A stretch of 64,000 nucleotides of DNA. Source: Alentia gelatinosa (lineage: Eukaryota > Annelida > Polychaeta > Phyllodocida > Polynoidae). The stretch is taken from positions 33,073,360 to 33,137,359 of the forward strand of contig OX465583.1 in NCBI GenBank assembly GCA_950022655.1, written 5' to 3'. Of the stretch, positions 11,970 to 27,100 are shown in pieces. Under the pieces are notes generated by a model. The model was not told the origin of the DNA. It ran no database searches and saw only the letters and a list, made by a program, of their open reading frames with translations. Every line of letters starts with the position of its first letter. The stretch's first letter is position 1. Made by a program: the position numbers and the translations under genes.

Positions 11970-12460
11970 TATCTAAATACCTCACCTACAAGGTCACCCT
12001 ATATATGCATGTTTGGTATCAAATGAAAGCTGAGACCGATATGTGTACAAGACACGCCTTATATGCAAGGTTTTACGGTAACACTACAAAAAGTTAGCAG
12101 GTGGATGGGGTCTGGGAGGGTTGTCTTCCCTGGAAATCTCTACATGGATTTAATCTTAAAGGCTGCTAACATCCTTGAACATGACTTTTTAGTATCTTAA
12201 ATTTCATAAACATATTCCTGTCATCCTCTCTTCCTCCCAATGAATGCTGAGCATTCATATTTGTGGGTGTTTGGCTGAATTATTGAGATCAGCGTGTGGT
12301 CCTAGCATGTTGAAAATCAAGTTTCCCACAAAAAAATTGAACAATTTTATGACATGTGACACACTTTGCCATATGTTCAAATTACATATGGCTCAATTCA
12401 TTTTGATCGTTCGACTTTTGAATCAATTTACAACAGTGATGTAACACGGGAATGTCTTGA

Positions 12461-12466
12461 TTTATT
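12461..12466 (-). terminator. Candidate poly(A) signal of the coiled-coil gene
   Basis: AATAAA on the minus strand (tttatt on plus), about 455 bases after the stop codon at 12921-12923. It is the first canonical signal I noticed downstream; the true cleavage site is not visible. Confidence 0.35.
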
Positions 12467-12920
12467 TTGGGTGATATAAAAAGTGGTTGATGTAAAAGAA
12501 TTTCCTGCTGCTGACTACCGGTACTTCATTGACTTTACACTTATTGCATATGTATTCAATAATGCTACAACATCGTAGTAATATTACTGTCAATTATCAT
12601 TACAAAAAGATTGTATAAATATTTCTACTAATAAATTAAAATCATTGCACAATTACAAAGGGATCAAGCGACATCTAATAAATAGAATATCATAATGGCA
12701 ATGAAAGGTTCAACAGGTTGTAGGTAGCGTTTGGGGATAAACGCCCATAAATACCTCTTCTCTACTACACTAGATATCCATGTGGGATTATGCATAAATA
12801 CGAATTAATAATAGTACAAAAATAGATAAATCATCAGCGTATCATTGACGTTATCACAGCCTTGTTACATGTGCGTGGTTTGGCACAGAGCGCAATAATC
12901 AACCTGTGACATGCTACTCC

Positions 12921-13203
12921 TTAAGGCCGTTTACTGACATTCGAAGGTCGAAAAATGCCAGAGTCTGCTGTGGCGTTGAGGTCCTTGGTGAGGTCTCTGC
13001 TGAGGTCGTCGCTGGCGACAGACCTGTTGTCGGAGAAGCCGCTGGTGTTGAGGTGGTGGTGCAGCATGGGGATGGGCGAGAGGAGCTCGCGGCCGGACGA
13101 GCGTAACGGGTCGTCGCCGTACACGCCGGATGCCAACATCTGCTGGGCGCGCGTCTGTGAGCGGGCGATGATCTCATTAATCTCCTCCATACGAGACTTG
13201 GAT
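12921..13203 (-). CDS. Exon 40: C-terminal tail and stop
   Basis: Residues of about 2760-2853. A short helix (RMEEINEIIARSQTRAQQML) is followed by a polar tail (SDNRSVASDDLSRDLTKDLN) that ends SNVSKRP and TAA at 12921-12923. The acceptor is CCCCACCAG|AT. The tail could be a targeting or phosphorylation region. Confidence 0.86.
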
Positions 13204-15158
13204 CTGGTGGGGAAAATATAAAAAGTTTAATGAATTGATGATTAAATTGTATCTAATTGTGTGTTTTCTTTTTTAAAGAAAGTTCTCGTGTTTGAGAATA
13301 TAATTGATACCGAAATATATTAGATTCTAAACAGCTTCCTATTCCTCCTTATTACATTACTTAAGACGACCAATGTTACAGGGTCGTCAGATGAAGCAAA
13401 ATCGATGTTCCTCTCGCCGGGTGAGATTGGGCGAATGATGCAAGGCATCAACCAGACTTGGTAGAATGATGCCTTGAGGCATCAACCAGACTTGGCCGAA
13501 TGATGCCTTGAGGCATCAACCAGGCTAGGCCGAATGATGCTTTGAGGCATTAACCGGCCCAGGGCGAATGATGCCTCTCAGAACTTAGGCATAACATTGC
13601 ATTCAATATTTCTAAGCAGACATTTAATTATACCAAATACAGTGCATCATAACATGTCAATAAGCAGTGAAAGTATGAGCTCAAGCAACAATGTCCTGGT
13701 CCCCTAGCAGTTTATATGGAGCAGGGAAACAAAAGTCATAAGGGCTGGTTCCATCAACTAAGCAAAATTGATGTACACCAACCACATGTCATTTGCCAGC
13801 AGATCTGTCCTGTAGCAGGTTATGATCTGGGCTGTGGAACACCTCGGCAGCTGCTGGGTGCTGAAAATGAGCACCAGTCTCAGGTTGTGGGTATCGGGCG
13901 GCTAATATGATGAAGGAAAAAAAACACTCTTCCACCAGCTATGGCGTAGCCCCGGTATCAGAGCTGACCTCTGCCAACCTCAAATTGCATATTCTTCCTG
14001 GCCCTCCGTCGTGGCATCCAGTTGGCAAAAACTTTTCTCTTTTGTTTTGCCGGCTCTGAGTCACGGCTGACCAGTTGATGCAAGAAGGGCTCCCATGTTG
14101 ATTGCTCTCTGCCTCCACCTCAATGGAGGCGGTCAGGAACCCCATCCCGGGTGATACACACGAGTAGTACAACCGTGAGCATAGGCCGAAAGTTAAGACA
14201 GTTTTTGAAAGATTGGACATCATTTTATCACCAAAATGTGCTAGACACATTCATAGCATCAATGCTTATCTTTACTTATCTGCATCATATGATGAACTGC
14301 AGTATTTAGCGGAAATTGACGAGCTGTCGATCCCCAAACGGTACAAATTCCACAGCATGTTCGTTGCTCCCTCTCTCAACTGAGCAGGGTTTTTTTTTTG
14401 TCTGTTGGTTTGATTTAACTCCCAGTGAAGAAACATTAGAGGTCCATACCAGACTTTCTCAAGATCCTTTTACTCCACAAGGGTGGTGATCAAATTTGTG
14501 TGATAAATTCAGGTAGAAATCTCACCCTTACATATTTACCGAGGTGAGTTCTTTTAGTTCCAACACCACATGCACATGGTATGAAGACGATTGGCCTTTG
14601 ATATAGCAATAAGTCTACCACTGCTAGGGGTGAAGGAGAAGAGTGGCTGCAGTATTCTACAAGCTTGGGTTTACAAGTCCAGTGTCAGAGACTCTGTGCT
14701 CTGTGTAACAATCATACCTTTCGCTTACCATTGTATCGATGGAATAATAAAATAGATTAACATGCAATACAAAATACATGTACATGTATTTTCCACGAGA
14801 AAACCCAACTGGCTGTTTGTAACGTACAGAGCTGTAAACACCTCATTGTGAATGACTTACTTCTCGTCGGAGGCGGGGCCGGCCCGTCTGCGTGCGGTCT
14901 GCAGCTGCTGGCGGAGTCGTTGGTTGTCATCGTCCAGCGCCGACAGCTGAGTCTTGGTGACCAGGTGCATGGCCTGCTCCTGATTCAGTGCCGACTCCAG
15001 ACCGGCCAGCTGTGCCAGAAAACATTATATTAGATATGTTTACAATTATGTGATTTTTAAAGAAAAGCTCGCTACACTCACAACACCCAAGCCTGGATAA
15101 ATGTAGGTAATCGTGTTGTTGTTTTAATCTATCAAAAATTTGCTGTTGATGTTGTTGA

Positions 15159-15199
<41 letters not shown>

Positions 15200-18100
15200 T
15201 TGTTGTTGTGTAAATATAGAGAAAGCTCTCCTTCCATTCCCCTCATTACTTCATGAATGTTTATTCGGAAGTACTTTCGCTTTTCAACAACTGTTGATTA
15301 TCAAAAACAAATTCGTGACACTACGGAGTTTTCCATTATACTCAATTAAAAAGGCAAGTTTAACATCAAACATTAAGTTCAATCATTAACATGCCACGGA
15401 CTACAACAGTGAGGTGGCTATTGATTTCATCACACTGTAGACAGTTATATACATGTATTTAGTTTCTATCCTCGTTTGCCTCTATATCTGCTTGTTTGTT
15501 TCACACAATATAAAGACTCGAAATAGCATGCAGAGAGATGCACATGAAAACAACAGCGGGCAAATCTCAGCGATGGAGTGTGCCTACGGGAACATTCAAC
15601 TAATAGTTGAAGAACGGGTGGCAAACACTGTGAGTTATGAGGAAAGTATACTTCAGGATTAAATGAGGAAATGATAATCAAGTGATGTCCCTTGTGACAC
15701 TAACTGTCCAGAAATAAGTCTATGACAAACTGGCCTAACATAACAAAGGCAAAGGTACAATTTAGTTTTGAAGACAAATGTTGTGCAACGTCGCTTACCA
15801 CAATCACAAAGGAAAACAAACGCAGAGCTAGATCTTTAAAATAAGTGAACGGTAAGTGGCGAAGCCATATCGTTGCATTTAAAATTAGTGTTACAAATTA
15901 TATAAGTATAGATGCCTTCACTTTGGGTCAAAAGTCTGCAGGGCAAATTGTTCAACAACAAGAAATATAGGAGCATCACTAAAAACAGCAGTGAAGACTA
16001 TCACCCAATGAACCACTGAAAAGTCAGCACATCCCTAATAACATAAAATTGTATAACCAGTAAAACAGATTCAGGTTTAAGCGAGTATCCCACCAACTAG
16101 GTGCTAGCCCCGGCCAGGGCCCGGCAGAGCACCAGCCCTCCGAAGGCCCAGAAACCCTGCTGTTCCACTGACCAAGTTGGCCGGCCGGCATAAGTTTATG
16201 AGCGCCTGTCCACACTAAATCATACAATGCTAACTACAAAGGAACATCGGCCAGAAGCTGATTTAATAGCTTTTAACGGCAGCACTGGCTCACCCAGTAC
16301 GAATCCGTGACCTTTGCCGGCATCTTCGTTGACTGCTCCTTTACCTCAATTGCTGCCGTCAGTGTTGAGGTAGCATGAACAATTTTGGTAGTTTGGGAAA
16401 AATTTTAGCACCCGAATGTGCTATGCACATTCATAACATCAATGCTTATCTTTATTTACTTTCTTTATTCAGTTAACCGCAGTATTCAGCAGATATTTGA
16501 TGAGTGCTCATTGTTCCATACACATTCTCCGATCCGGCATGGACGTATCCGGTTCAAAATACCCTCTAAAATATGCAAATTCACCTGACAACGGATCGAT
16601 CTGCCATCTTGCTGGTGAATACAAAGCACTGTCAGAGTCTAAATTGGCGAAAGATTATACTAATTGACCTTCTCCTGTGCATTCTGTAAATGTAATAGTT
16701 GAAATAGTATTATTTGCACTATTCAGACATAATTTAAATGTGCCAACTCGAAGAATATTGGTTGTTTCTACGATTTGTTAATATTGCGTTTACAGTCTAA
16801 ACTGGGGCTATCTCATGATCATTTGACCTGAAATTGCCAGGGAAGTCTAATTTTGTCAGGAGAAATGCTTCAGAAGTACTTAAAACGTCCCCACACATTA
16901 AATAGTGTCATAAATGGACGCCCGAACGGTCGCATAGGTGCTTCTCCAAAATGGCCGCGCAGGGGGTTCGTAGCGCCACCTATTTCCAAGCCGGATCGGA
17001 GAATCCAAATCTGGTGAAAATGATCTAGTACTGCGAAATCACATTTGACGCACCCCCTATGGAATGAACAGGGAACTTGCTTAGCACGTCAATTCGGCCA
17101 ACGTCCACCAGACGGTGCAGCGAAACAATCACCCTGCTGGTCCGGCTGACTGCTCAGCTCAGTGGAAGCGGTTACTGGGTGCCTGCACAGTGTGTTGTCG
17201 TTGGCTGGCAAGGATAAGGTGGGTTTGTGAAAGCTTTGATGATTCATACATTTTTAGCCGAGCGGTCTCCCGGCGCAGGGTAGAGCAGCCAGCAGCCTAA
17301 ACATCTGTTTGACACCTAGTTGGTGGAACACTTGCTTTAGACTGGCATCTAATTGTATGCGGGGGGGGGGGGGGGGGGGATTAAACATAACAAATTCTGA
17401 CATAATCTGTTCTTGCTAACCGAGACAAGATTCAGATTCGTTACATATATTAAACTAATAGGTGGTATTGTCCAAGGTGAATACCACACCAAGAAGACAG
17501 GACGTGTGCAGAAGCGATATTTCACTTATATTTCTAGAAAATAGGTAGAACCTTGATATTCATTTGAGTGCCTCACCTTTCTCAACAGCTGGGTGGACAT
17601 GTGAAGAATAGTACAGTGTTATCTTTGAGTCCATCACGGAAAGGGAACACTTTAACGAACCAGTATGATTCTTCCATGTAACATTTCTTGTAATATAATG
17701 CTCGTATGTATGATCAGCCAGGTTGGCTGCATGTACTGCCAACCATACTGGTATCGATAGTTTAATACAGGTATGTATAGAGGTCATTCACACAGTTTGA
17801 TAAAAATAACTGAGGCCGACCTATTTAGTTGTACACAAGTCATATTGCCATGATTTCATCTTTTCACATGACAACAATAGAGCAAGTTTGAACCATGTGT
17901 CTGATGTTAGAGAGATATCCCCATTGAATGTACCTGAAAGATATCTGTAATTAAAATCTTATATTTCCGTGATTATTACACACTGAATACAGTAAGATAT
18001 CTATCTCGTTTTCGTACCTTTTTCTTATAGTCTTCAAGCTGCTTCTGCTGGCGAGCCACCGCCTCCTTGTCCACATTCTTGTTCTGCTCCATCTGGTCCT

Positions 18101-21100
18101 TCATCTTCTTCTGCATGTCTGACATGAGTTTACTCACTTCAGTTCTGCAACGTCAAATACAATATCATTCGCTCTGCTAACCAAGTCTTTCAACCTCGGT
18201 CTATCAAGGTGCACAGCAAAGAAATATACAATATGTGCATATATATTCGAAAACCCTTGTTAACAATTCCTACCTACTTCAGATATGGACGACATGGATT
18301 ATATCCAATAGATATATAGCTGTGACACTCTTGAAGAAAACCTCAAGTAATTTGAAAATAGTAAAACAGGTATAATTCTAAAATTGAAGTAGTGCACAGA
18401 TTTTATGTCATCTTACCTTGTAGCATCTAATTTGTAAGACTCGGAGTCCACATCCGAACGCATCCTCAGTTTTAGTTCTAATTCTTGATTTCTAAAAGAC
18501 ATCAAACATGTATTTGATTACAATAAATATGTTTCATCTACATCTGTGTGTTCAACACAAAATGTCTTTTTCAATCGTGCAGAATCATATGTGTAAAGGG
18601 GGTATTCCATCAACCAGGCGAAATTCCCATACGGCGCCCGTACAGGGGTTGCTGGCAGACTTGGCCTGCAGCAGGCCACGGCCTGCCTGGTGGAACATCT
18701 CGGCCCAAAATGAGGACCTGGTGCCACCGGCACCGCCCGGGGGCCCCTTCCGCGCTCTTCCACCGAGCCAGTCGTTGCTGGCAACAACCCAAATCTGCAG
18801 GCAACCGCTGTTCGGTCCCCGGCCGGGGCTAGCGCCTGGTTGGTGGAACAGCCCCTGTAGTTCTACATTCACCTAGCTTTTGGAATTACTTATTATTTTG
18901 TACATACTTTATATATATGAGAAACAAACTTGGACTATTTTCTGCACAAGGAATAGTTAAAAATGGCAATGCATTTAGAGTGTGGTTAGGTCACGCATGA
19001 ATACTGTGGGTGACACAGACGCCCGGAGATGGCTGCACGATTCGGGCAGTCCTGCTCCATTATACAATCGGCCTACAATCAGCCGGTGATCGCCATGGAA
19101 CATCAGATTTCGTCTTTTCCATGGAACATCAGATTTCGTCTTTTCCCAGGCTAATAGAACACTCAATAAAATCTGGCTTAATCATATCAATTTATCAAAT
19201 TAGTTGAATATTGATGATATATCCTTGACGTGGGCAAAATTGTTGAAATTCTACTGAAAAGTGGAAGTCTGAAAACCCTCACGATCCAAAATTATATTTT
19301 TCTTTATAAACTGGTTTACCTGTGTTCTAGCTTCTCGCGGTGCTGCTCCTCTATGCTGAGCGCGTCAGTGACGTGCCTGTTCTTGGACACGGCCTCTCTA
19401 ACCTTCTCCTCGAGGCGCAGGATGTCCTCCTGTAGTTTGAGCTGCTCGCGGTTCTTGACGGCCACCTGCTCTCTCACCGCCTCCAGGTCTGTCGACAGCT
19501 GCTGGGTCTGCAGCACCAGCTTCGTTCGCTCCTTGTCGAAATTATCCCTTAAACACATGCACACATACACAATTATATACCTTACAGAAAATGGTTTTGT
19601 CCCTTAAAGATATGCAGACGGTAAATGATTACATAACAACACGAACATCGTTTTTTTCTTTAAAGATGTAGAGACCGTTAACAAATCATATAGCTTGCTG
19701 GGAATGGTTTGAGATTTCAAGTAAAACGCTAAATTTTCCAATCTGGTCTCTAAAATTCTTAGAATTAAACACAGGTAGATGTATGTGTAGATGGATATGT
19801 ATTAGTTACCTGTATATACAATAAACTGATTTGATGCGTTTTGGACGCCTATTAAAACTTTAAGACTTCAAACTGAATATCACACTGCTTACACGTTGCA
19901 CATGCGTAGTCGTTGAACTTATAATATTGACAGTATTATTGCAAGGAAGGATTGATTAGCCATACATGTTTTACAATCTCATCCATAACTCTTTGCAGAA
20001 TCATAATTTCCTTACACAGCAAATATTTAAAAGAAATAGCACGCAATGCCATGCGTTTTCATATTACATGATCTTAGCGTAAGTGTCATAAGGCTTCCCT
20101 ATTTGGGACTTATACTGAGATTCATCAATTTTACACATTCTCAGATATACAAGTTTAAATCATATCATCATTTCTCATTTGGAATTTCAGGTTGTGCCAT
20201 CTATTATATTTACATTATATAACGTAAACCATAACCATATTCATATCTGCGGGTCAATAAACTATACAGGGTTTTTTTTGCCAACCATAACGATATTGGC
20301 GCTGGAGGCTGTCATAAATGAACTATTCACCATTTATCTAATATATTAATAACATAGACCGGGATTTTTAAGAGGGATACATATCAGCCTATTATTAAAC
20401 AGCTGACATATATAAAGAAATTATCTAATCAGCTACATTCCTTAGTCATGATCCGTCATACCAAATTGCAACCAATGCACTTTACAGCTAAAATCTATAC
20501 AATTTTCCGGGATTAACCAGGTCCTTTGAAAAGGATATTCCAGGATGCCAATAGAAAATATTACTTTCGGTTTTATCTTAATTCTTGAGAAATAAAATTG
20601 ATACCTTTCTGCTATCAATGCCAGGTTGCTATGGTTCATAAAATGCACAGTTAGGATGAGGTAAAATACAAATACAAACAGACTTCATATCCCATGCGAC
20701 CATATACATATCAGAGATGCCAGTCAGGTCTAGAAAACGTAAAGTTCCGAGTCTTGCTTATCTTCACTCCTATCTATAATATAATGATACTTTGGCACGT
20801 CATAACAAGACAGAAAGCCGGTAATAACCTCAACAGTGACAACTCTGTATTATAAGTACAAGTAGAAAGATATTCTGAACACAGACGTGAAATATCTATC
20901 ACTGCAAACCATTATAGGTAACATTTAGCACTACATAGGACTGCCATAAATTTCTATGGATCTATGAAACAATGGATATGTCTGTGCTTACGTTTGCTGC
21001 TTCATTTCTAAGACAATTCTCTTATTCTTGCCCTGCAAATTCTGCTTCTGTGTCTCGAGCTGTGTGCGAAGGGAGCTGACTTCAGCCTGACAAAAAAGAA

Positions 21101-24100
21101 AACCAACAACAATAACACACAAAGTATATATATGTATAGCAATTGTTTATAGATTCTATGAGCTTGATGCAGCCCATTGATGAATATGAAATCTACCAAT
21201 GAAAACTATTATGTTATAAGGTAACAACATTGTAACAACAGAGTGTGGATCATTTGTGCCCAGGAATATTCACTAGCGAGATATTATTGCTAAATTAGTT
21301 CATATTACAGAAAACTAATGTATCGCAGTTGAAGAAACAAAATACTACATCCTTACTACAGTTGGGATACAGTTTAATGACAATGGCCGATATAAACTAA
21401 TTAAGAAAGCTGATACCATTTAAAGTCTGTTTCATTTTTAGCCTTTCGTATCATTAGTTAACATTTTTATAATTAGATATATGCTCAACCCTTCTTACTG
21501 TCCCTTACTAATGATTTTGGCGTTGAGATTAGAAAAAAGATTTGACAACCGGTGCTTTGCTACTTGTGCCAAATCATTTTGTGAATAAATATGAAGTTGC
21601 GAGGCGTACCTGTAGCTCGGTGACCTGAGTGTGGAGCGCCAGGGCGTGCGCCTCGACGTTGGAGCTGGTGGACTTCTCATCGGAGAACTCCTGTTTGAGG
21701 CGGCGGTACTTGTCCTTCTCCAGGTTCAGTTCAGCCTCCATCTTAGCTACTGTTGCCTGGAGGTCCACATAGCGCTCGTCCAATTCACCCTGTAAGAAGC
21801 AATTTATACTGACCCGGTACGGAGTGTTTTCTTACTAACATAATCGCCGAACTATGCAATAATACATGTATTCATTTTGACATTGAGGCCAGCAGAGTAT
21901 ACATGAAATATATTAAACACCCCTCTTGGCTAAACAAGTGTCTGCTATATAACTAAGATATTTCAAGCGGTAGCATAGTGTAGCATACTAGCTCCTTACA
22001 ATGATACAGATATGATTAAAAGATAAATACTGTTTTTTGCATTAATGATGAGATGAGGATGACAAGTAATACAGGCTCAACGAATATTCCTAATTTCATT
22101 TGTATATAGTGTGGCATAGAGAAATCACACAGATTTGGAGATAAGTTAATGAGAAAAATCACCAAGTATTCAATTTATAACTTTGGAGTGTTCATGATCT
22201 GTCTGACATCATAGAATTTATTGCTATAGACACACGTCTCTATTTATATTGATATCTATAACTTCTCGTGGAAACATTTTCTCTGAATATCAAATTATTT
22301 TCTTCATATATCTGTATCTATATTAATATTTATCACTTCGTTTCGCTTCTTTCTACAGCCTTTACTCATGTTCCCCTCTAAATGAACACATACCCTTTTG
22401 TTTCTCAGGTCCTCTACCTGCGCCTTGAAGGAGTCGTTCTTCTGCTCGGCCAGTTTGCGCGCCGTGATCTCCTCGTGGAGCTGACTGCGGAGTGACTCCA
22501 CCGTCTTCTCCAGGCCGCGTGAACTCTCGTACAACGTCGTTTTTGTCTCCGATAACGACGACAGAGTCACCTCCCGCGTGCGCAGATCTGACAGCGCCTA
22601 CACACAAAAAGGAGCACATGAATGCAAAGTGGCAGAGCATGAGTGACATGTATCCTTCTTTTTTAAGTCACATAATTATAGATACATTTATTCAATATCT
22701 TTTTTTTAATTTTTTTTTAAGCATCAGTTGTGTGAAGAAGTGTTCTCCAGCCTCGTATTCTTAACTTTATTCAATATCTTGAAAATAATTATAAAACTGA
22801 AACTACCCGAAAAATGGACGTCCACCCCAAAAATCCCTGTATGAACTTTTTTTTCAATTCCTAATTCCGACTTAGCAATAGTCTTCTTCATGACACTGCC
22901 CCGGAGACTGAGAAAACATGGAAAACACATCGTTGTTGGCCACGGAATGGGGCGGGTACGTGTGGGGAGGTTTGAACCACTGTTTACTAGTATGAATGAG
23001 GTTATCTGAATAGAGAAGCCTATTTCTCCTTCTCAGTATGAGTCATGGCTCTGAGATGGGCCTCATTTTTGTAAAAGTATATAAGAATTGCAGCGGCTAT
23101 TTTCATATCGCTGAGACATATTTTTAGAAATTCATTTATCTAAACTTATACCATCCAAGGCTACTGACCCTGCCTTCCATGTAGCCAGTGCAATACATGA
23201 TTATTTCATCTGTTAACACTGCAACGTTTTAAGTCTTACATGCTAATAATAACTGCAGCGCATGGCAGACTGGTGGGGATTACTGTCCAAAAATAGCTGA
23301 TAGTTTATTATATGAAAAGAGATGCCCACACTGATGTAAATATTTCTCTCTCAATATGAAACAAGGCCCTGATACTTGATTTATTTTGATAACCTCCTTT
23401 AGGAATTGCAGCATCATACTATTGAGACATAACATGTGCAGAGACCATGTCATTTATTATCGTACCTTGTTGAGCTTGTCCTGCAGGGCAGACCGTTCGG
23501 TGCTATGTTTGTGCGTCTGGTCAGTGAGGGTGAGCCTTAACTCGCTCATCTCCGCTGAGTGCTGGTCGCGCTGTGCCTTCATCGTGTCCTTCATCTGAGA
23601 CACCTGACTCTGCGACTTCTCCAGACTCTCCTGTAAAATACACAGATTGGAGTGAGGTCTAGAAAAAAAATACTTCTCATCTCATATCTATTTCTTTTAA
23701 TATGATGAAATGTTAGTGTGCAAGAAAATTAAGCTCGGGGGAATTGGCTTCTCTCCCCACGACTGTGTATGTAATTTTAACCCAAGCTGCATAATAAACG
23801 CTTATCCATACAGCAAACAGTTTTAAAAACCTTAAGGTGATGTTCAACCCTGTCTTGGATGTGTACTTGAGCTAGAGCACAAATGCCAGTTATGTCGCTA
23901 ATGGCTAAATCTACATCTATTCTCAATCAATCATGTTCTTGAACGAGTGTCTATCGGTGATATCACTGTAGGAATACTTGATGAAAAGGGATCAAGCCGT
24001 TAAGGCTTGTATACCACCAACCGTATTATAATTGTGAATTAGTACTGCAACTTGTTGTAAGGTAACCTCACCTGTTGAGGTTACCAGGGAAGATTGATTG

Positions 24101-27100
24101 AAACAAAGATTGTACCAAATACTCAGATTTGTCCACTGCATGGACGCTAAAACCAGTCCGTTGTCGACTGACGTTCGTGTAGTCTAAAGATAGAAATAAA
24201 AAAAATAAAAATATTTAAAAAAAAAAACCAGGAGATTATTCATTTATTCATTTATTCGTTTATTGTTGCCGTGAAGAAGACACTTGGGGGTTGAAACGTC
24301 GGCACCGCTATAATAAACATCAAAAAGTGGAGCTTGCTGTCGAGTATTTCTTGATTGAGGAAAAGTCGAGTTGGTCGGCCTGCATAACTTCAGAGTAGGT
24401 TAGAAGTCAAACTGATATAAGTGTATCTATTTAGACTAGTCATACTTAAGCCTACAAGACAGCTTGTCACTGTACGCACCATCACCAACTCTTCCTGATT
24501 CTTAGCAGGCTCTTAAATAGCAATGGCATCCACCGCATAGTCTTATATACAAGTATTAGATACCGCCGTGTAGGGCAGACCAAGGCCATGAAAAACTTCA
24601 AAACCGTTTCCCAAGATACTAATTAGCCCAGTCCTACCCAAACCACACCTATTTAGACTGGTCACACTTACCTGTTTATATTTAGACTGGTCAGCATGAC
24701 GATTGTTGTCCATTTGTAAGGTGCTATGTGTGCGGCGTGCTTCGGCTAGTTCAGCCTCCAGTTTGGTGACCTGTGACTCTGCATCATGTCGGCCTTGTCG
24801 CTCATATTCCAGCTCCTGGGCTGTTCGTACGAAAGATTCCAGTTGCAAGTCCTTGCGCTTCAATTTCTCTGATAAGTCCTGCATCTCTTCCCTGTTAAGT
24901 TTATCAAAAGCAAGTTACAACTGAAGCATTGCATTCATATGAAAACATTTCCACTATTGATGATATATGCAATGATATTTTCCCTATGGATTTTCAAAGT
25001 TCAACTGAGTTCTTCATATTCATAACATTACACAAGAAATATGAATATAAAACCAGATAAGTTAATTAGGAGTCCAATTGAACTTCCTCAGATTTGTCCT
25101 GATATGACAAGTAGTAGAGCGAGTGTTCCACCAATCAAGCACTAGCCATGACCAGGGCCCGTAAGGTCGTCGCCGGCAGACTTGGCAGGTCTCAGGCAAC
25201 GACCTGCTCAATGGAAGAGCAAGGAAGGGCCCCGGGCAGCACTGAGCCTCTTTCTGGCGGTGCTGGCTCCTCATTTCGGGTTGAATATACTGCCGCTGCT
25301 CTGCCACCAGTTGGCCAGGGCCGGGCCAAGGAGCACCAGCCTGATCTTCAGCCCATTAGCCCTGCTGCTCCATGGACACGGCCGGGTGGCTGACGTAAGT
25401 TTATAAGCACATGTCCACACCAAATCATACACCGTCGCCAAAAACTGAATCAATAGCTTTTACAGGCTGGAACACACAGCCAAGCGATAGGTTTGATGCG
25501 AGTATGTCTCCCCTGTTGAATGCTCCCCGCCTCCACCGACACAGACACAGTCAGTGTGACACCTCTGAGTCGTAAACCCACGAGCAAAGGCAGAAAATTC
25601 AGACAGTTTCGAAAGATTGGACTCAATTTTAGCACCACAATGTGCTATACACATTCATAACATCAAGACGTATCTTTATTTACTTGCATTATTGACACAA
25701 GTATTATTGTTCACCACAGTATTCATTGGAAAATTGACAAGCTGTCTTTGTTCCCATACAAATCCCAACATGGCAGCTCACTGCCTTGCTTGCAGACCGG
25801 GTTTTGCGCAGCTGGAGCTGCGTATTGTTAAAGGGTGCATTCGATGTGCACCCTATCAAATGAACAGGAAATGAGCGAAGCACGATAATGCTTTCAATGT
25901 ACACCAGATGGCATGGCGGACCCATTGTCTGGCCAGTGCCAGTCGGCCACCCAGCTTATGGAAGCCTCACTGGGTGCCCATCACACAGTGTACAGCCCCT
26001 GTGTGGTCGTCAGCCAGCTAGAATAAGGTGGGTTGGTGGAACAGCTCAGAGAATTTGCACATTTCCAGCTGATTAGGCCCCCAGCCCCGGCGGTGACCAC
26101 CAGCATGAAGACTACTTATATGCCTGCAGAACACCTAGTTGGTGGAACACTCGCTTACGATTCCTTAAGTCCAAGGGAAAGAAATGAACATTGAGGTGTC
26201 AACAACAGCTTTAAATGTGTAAAACATAGTTTGGGATGATCAGTCACAAATCAGCAAAGTTGCATCTATATTACTCTAGTAAACTGAGATGTGCTCTGAT
26301 TGATAGAATGCTCAAAAATAATTCTAACAGTATTCTAGTATACAGAGCACTAGAATGGTTCTGCAGGTTGAACCACATTAATCAGACTTGGTGTAATAAA
26401 GGGTGCACTCTCAAACAATATCATCCACAGCCAACTGCATAATACATCTATAACTGTAAGTCTGTTGTAACCAGAAAAAAAGACAGCAACATTATAATAA
26501 AAGCAAATCACAGACATGTATAGTATTAGGACACTATACTCACCACAAAATCGATATACTGAAGTTGAAACAGTGTTATCCTGTTTAAGGTATTAGCTCA
26601 AGTGTTAAATCTATTTTCAAATCAGTTCTAACCTGCTAATATTGATAACTTTCTGTACAAGCACTCTATATCATTTATACATAGGCAATGCACATTCACA
26701 ACCCTATATAAACTACTTCGATCTGTTATTCAAAATTTAACTTTTTTCTTTCAAATTTGAACAAAATCGAGAATATTACCAGTTCTTCTCGACTGAGACA
26801 CCAGGTCAACCAGAGAAGGACAAATATCGGTAGTGCACAAGCCAACACTCACTTGGTCTTGGCCAGGTCCAGCTCTAAGATCTCGCGCTCCTTGGTCATC
26901 CACGCCTTCTCGGTGGTGATGTCCTTCTGGAGGTGGTCGACAGCGTCCGTGCATTTCTCCTGAAGCCGTGCCAGCGTCTCGTCCTTCTCAGCCAGCTTCC
27001 GGCACAGCTCCTGCACGTCTGTGGCACACAGAGGGTTCAGCTGAGTTTTATCAAGCCAATTCTACCATAATTCTACAACATCGTCAACATTCTGTGAAAC

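Noticed and set aside
13432..13577. CRISPR-like array of palindromic repeats
   Set aside because: Units are directly tandem with no unique spacers, and the genome is eukaryotic.
18508..18876. Overlapping 90-120-codon frames on both strands
   Set aside because: They lie within the 262-bp TA-flanked transposon and reflect its GC content.
24270..24304. gtgaagaagacacttggggg followed by gaaacgtc, resembling hairpin or ribozyme motifs in some retroelements
   Set aside because: The CUGAUGA box of a hammerhead is absent and no flanking element could be defined; similarity is too short.
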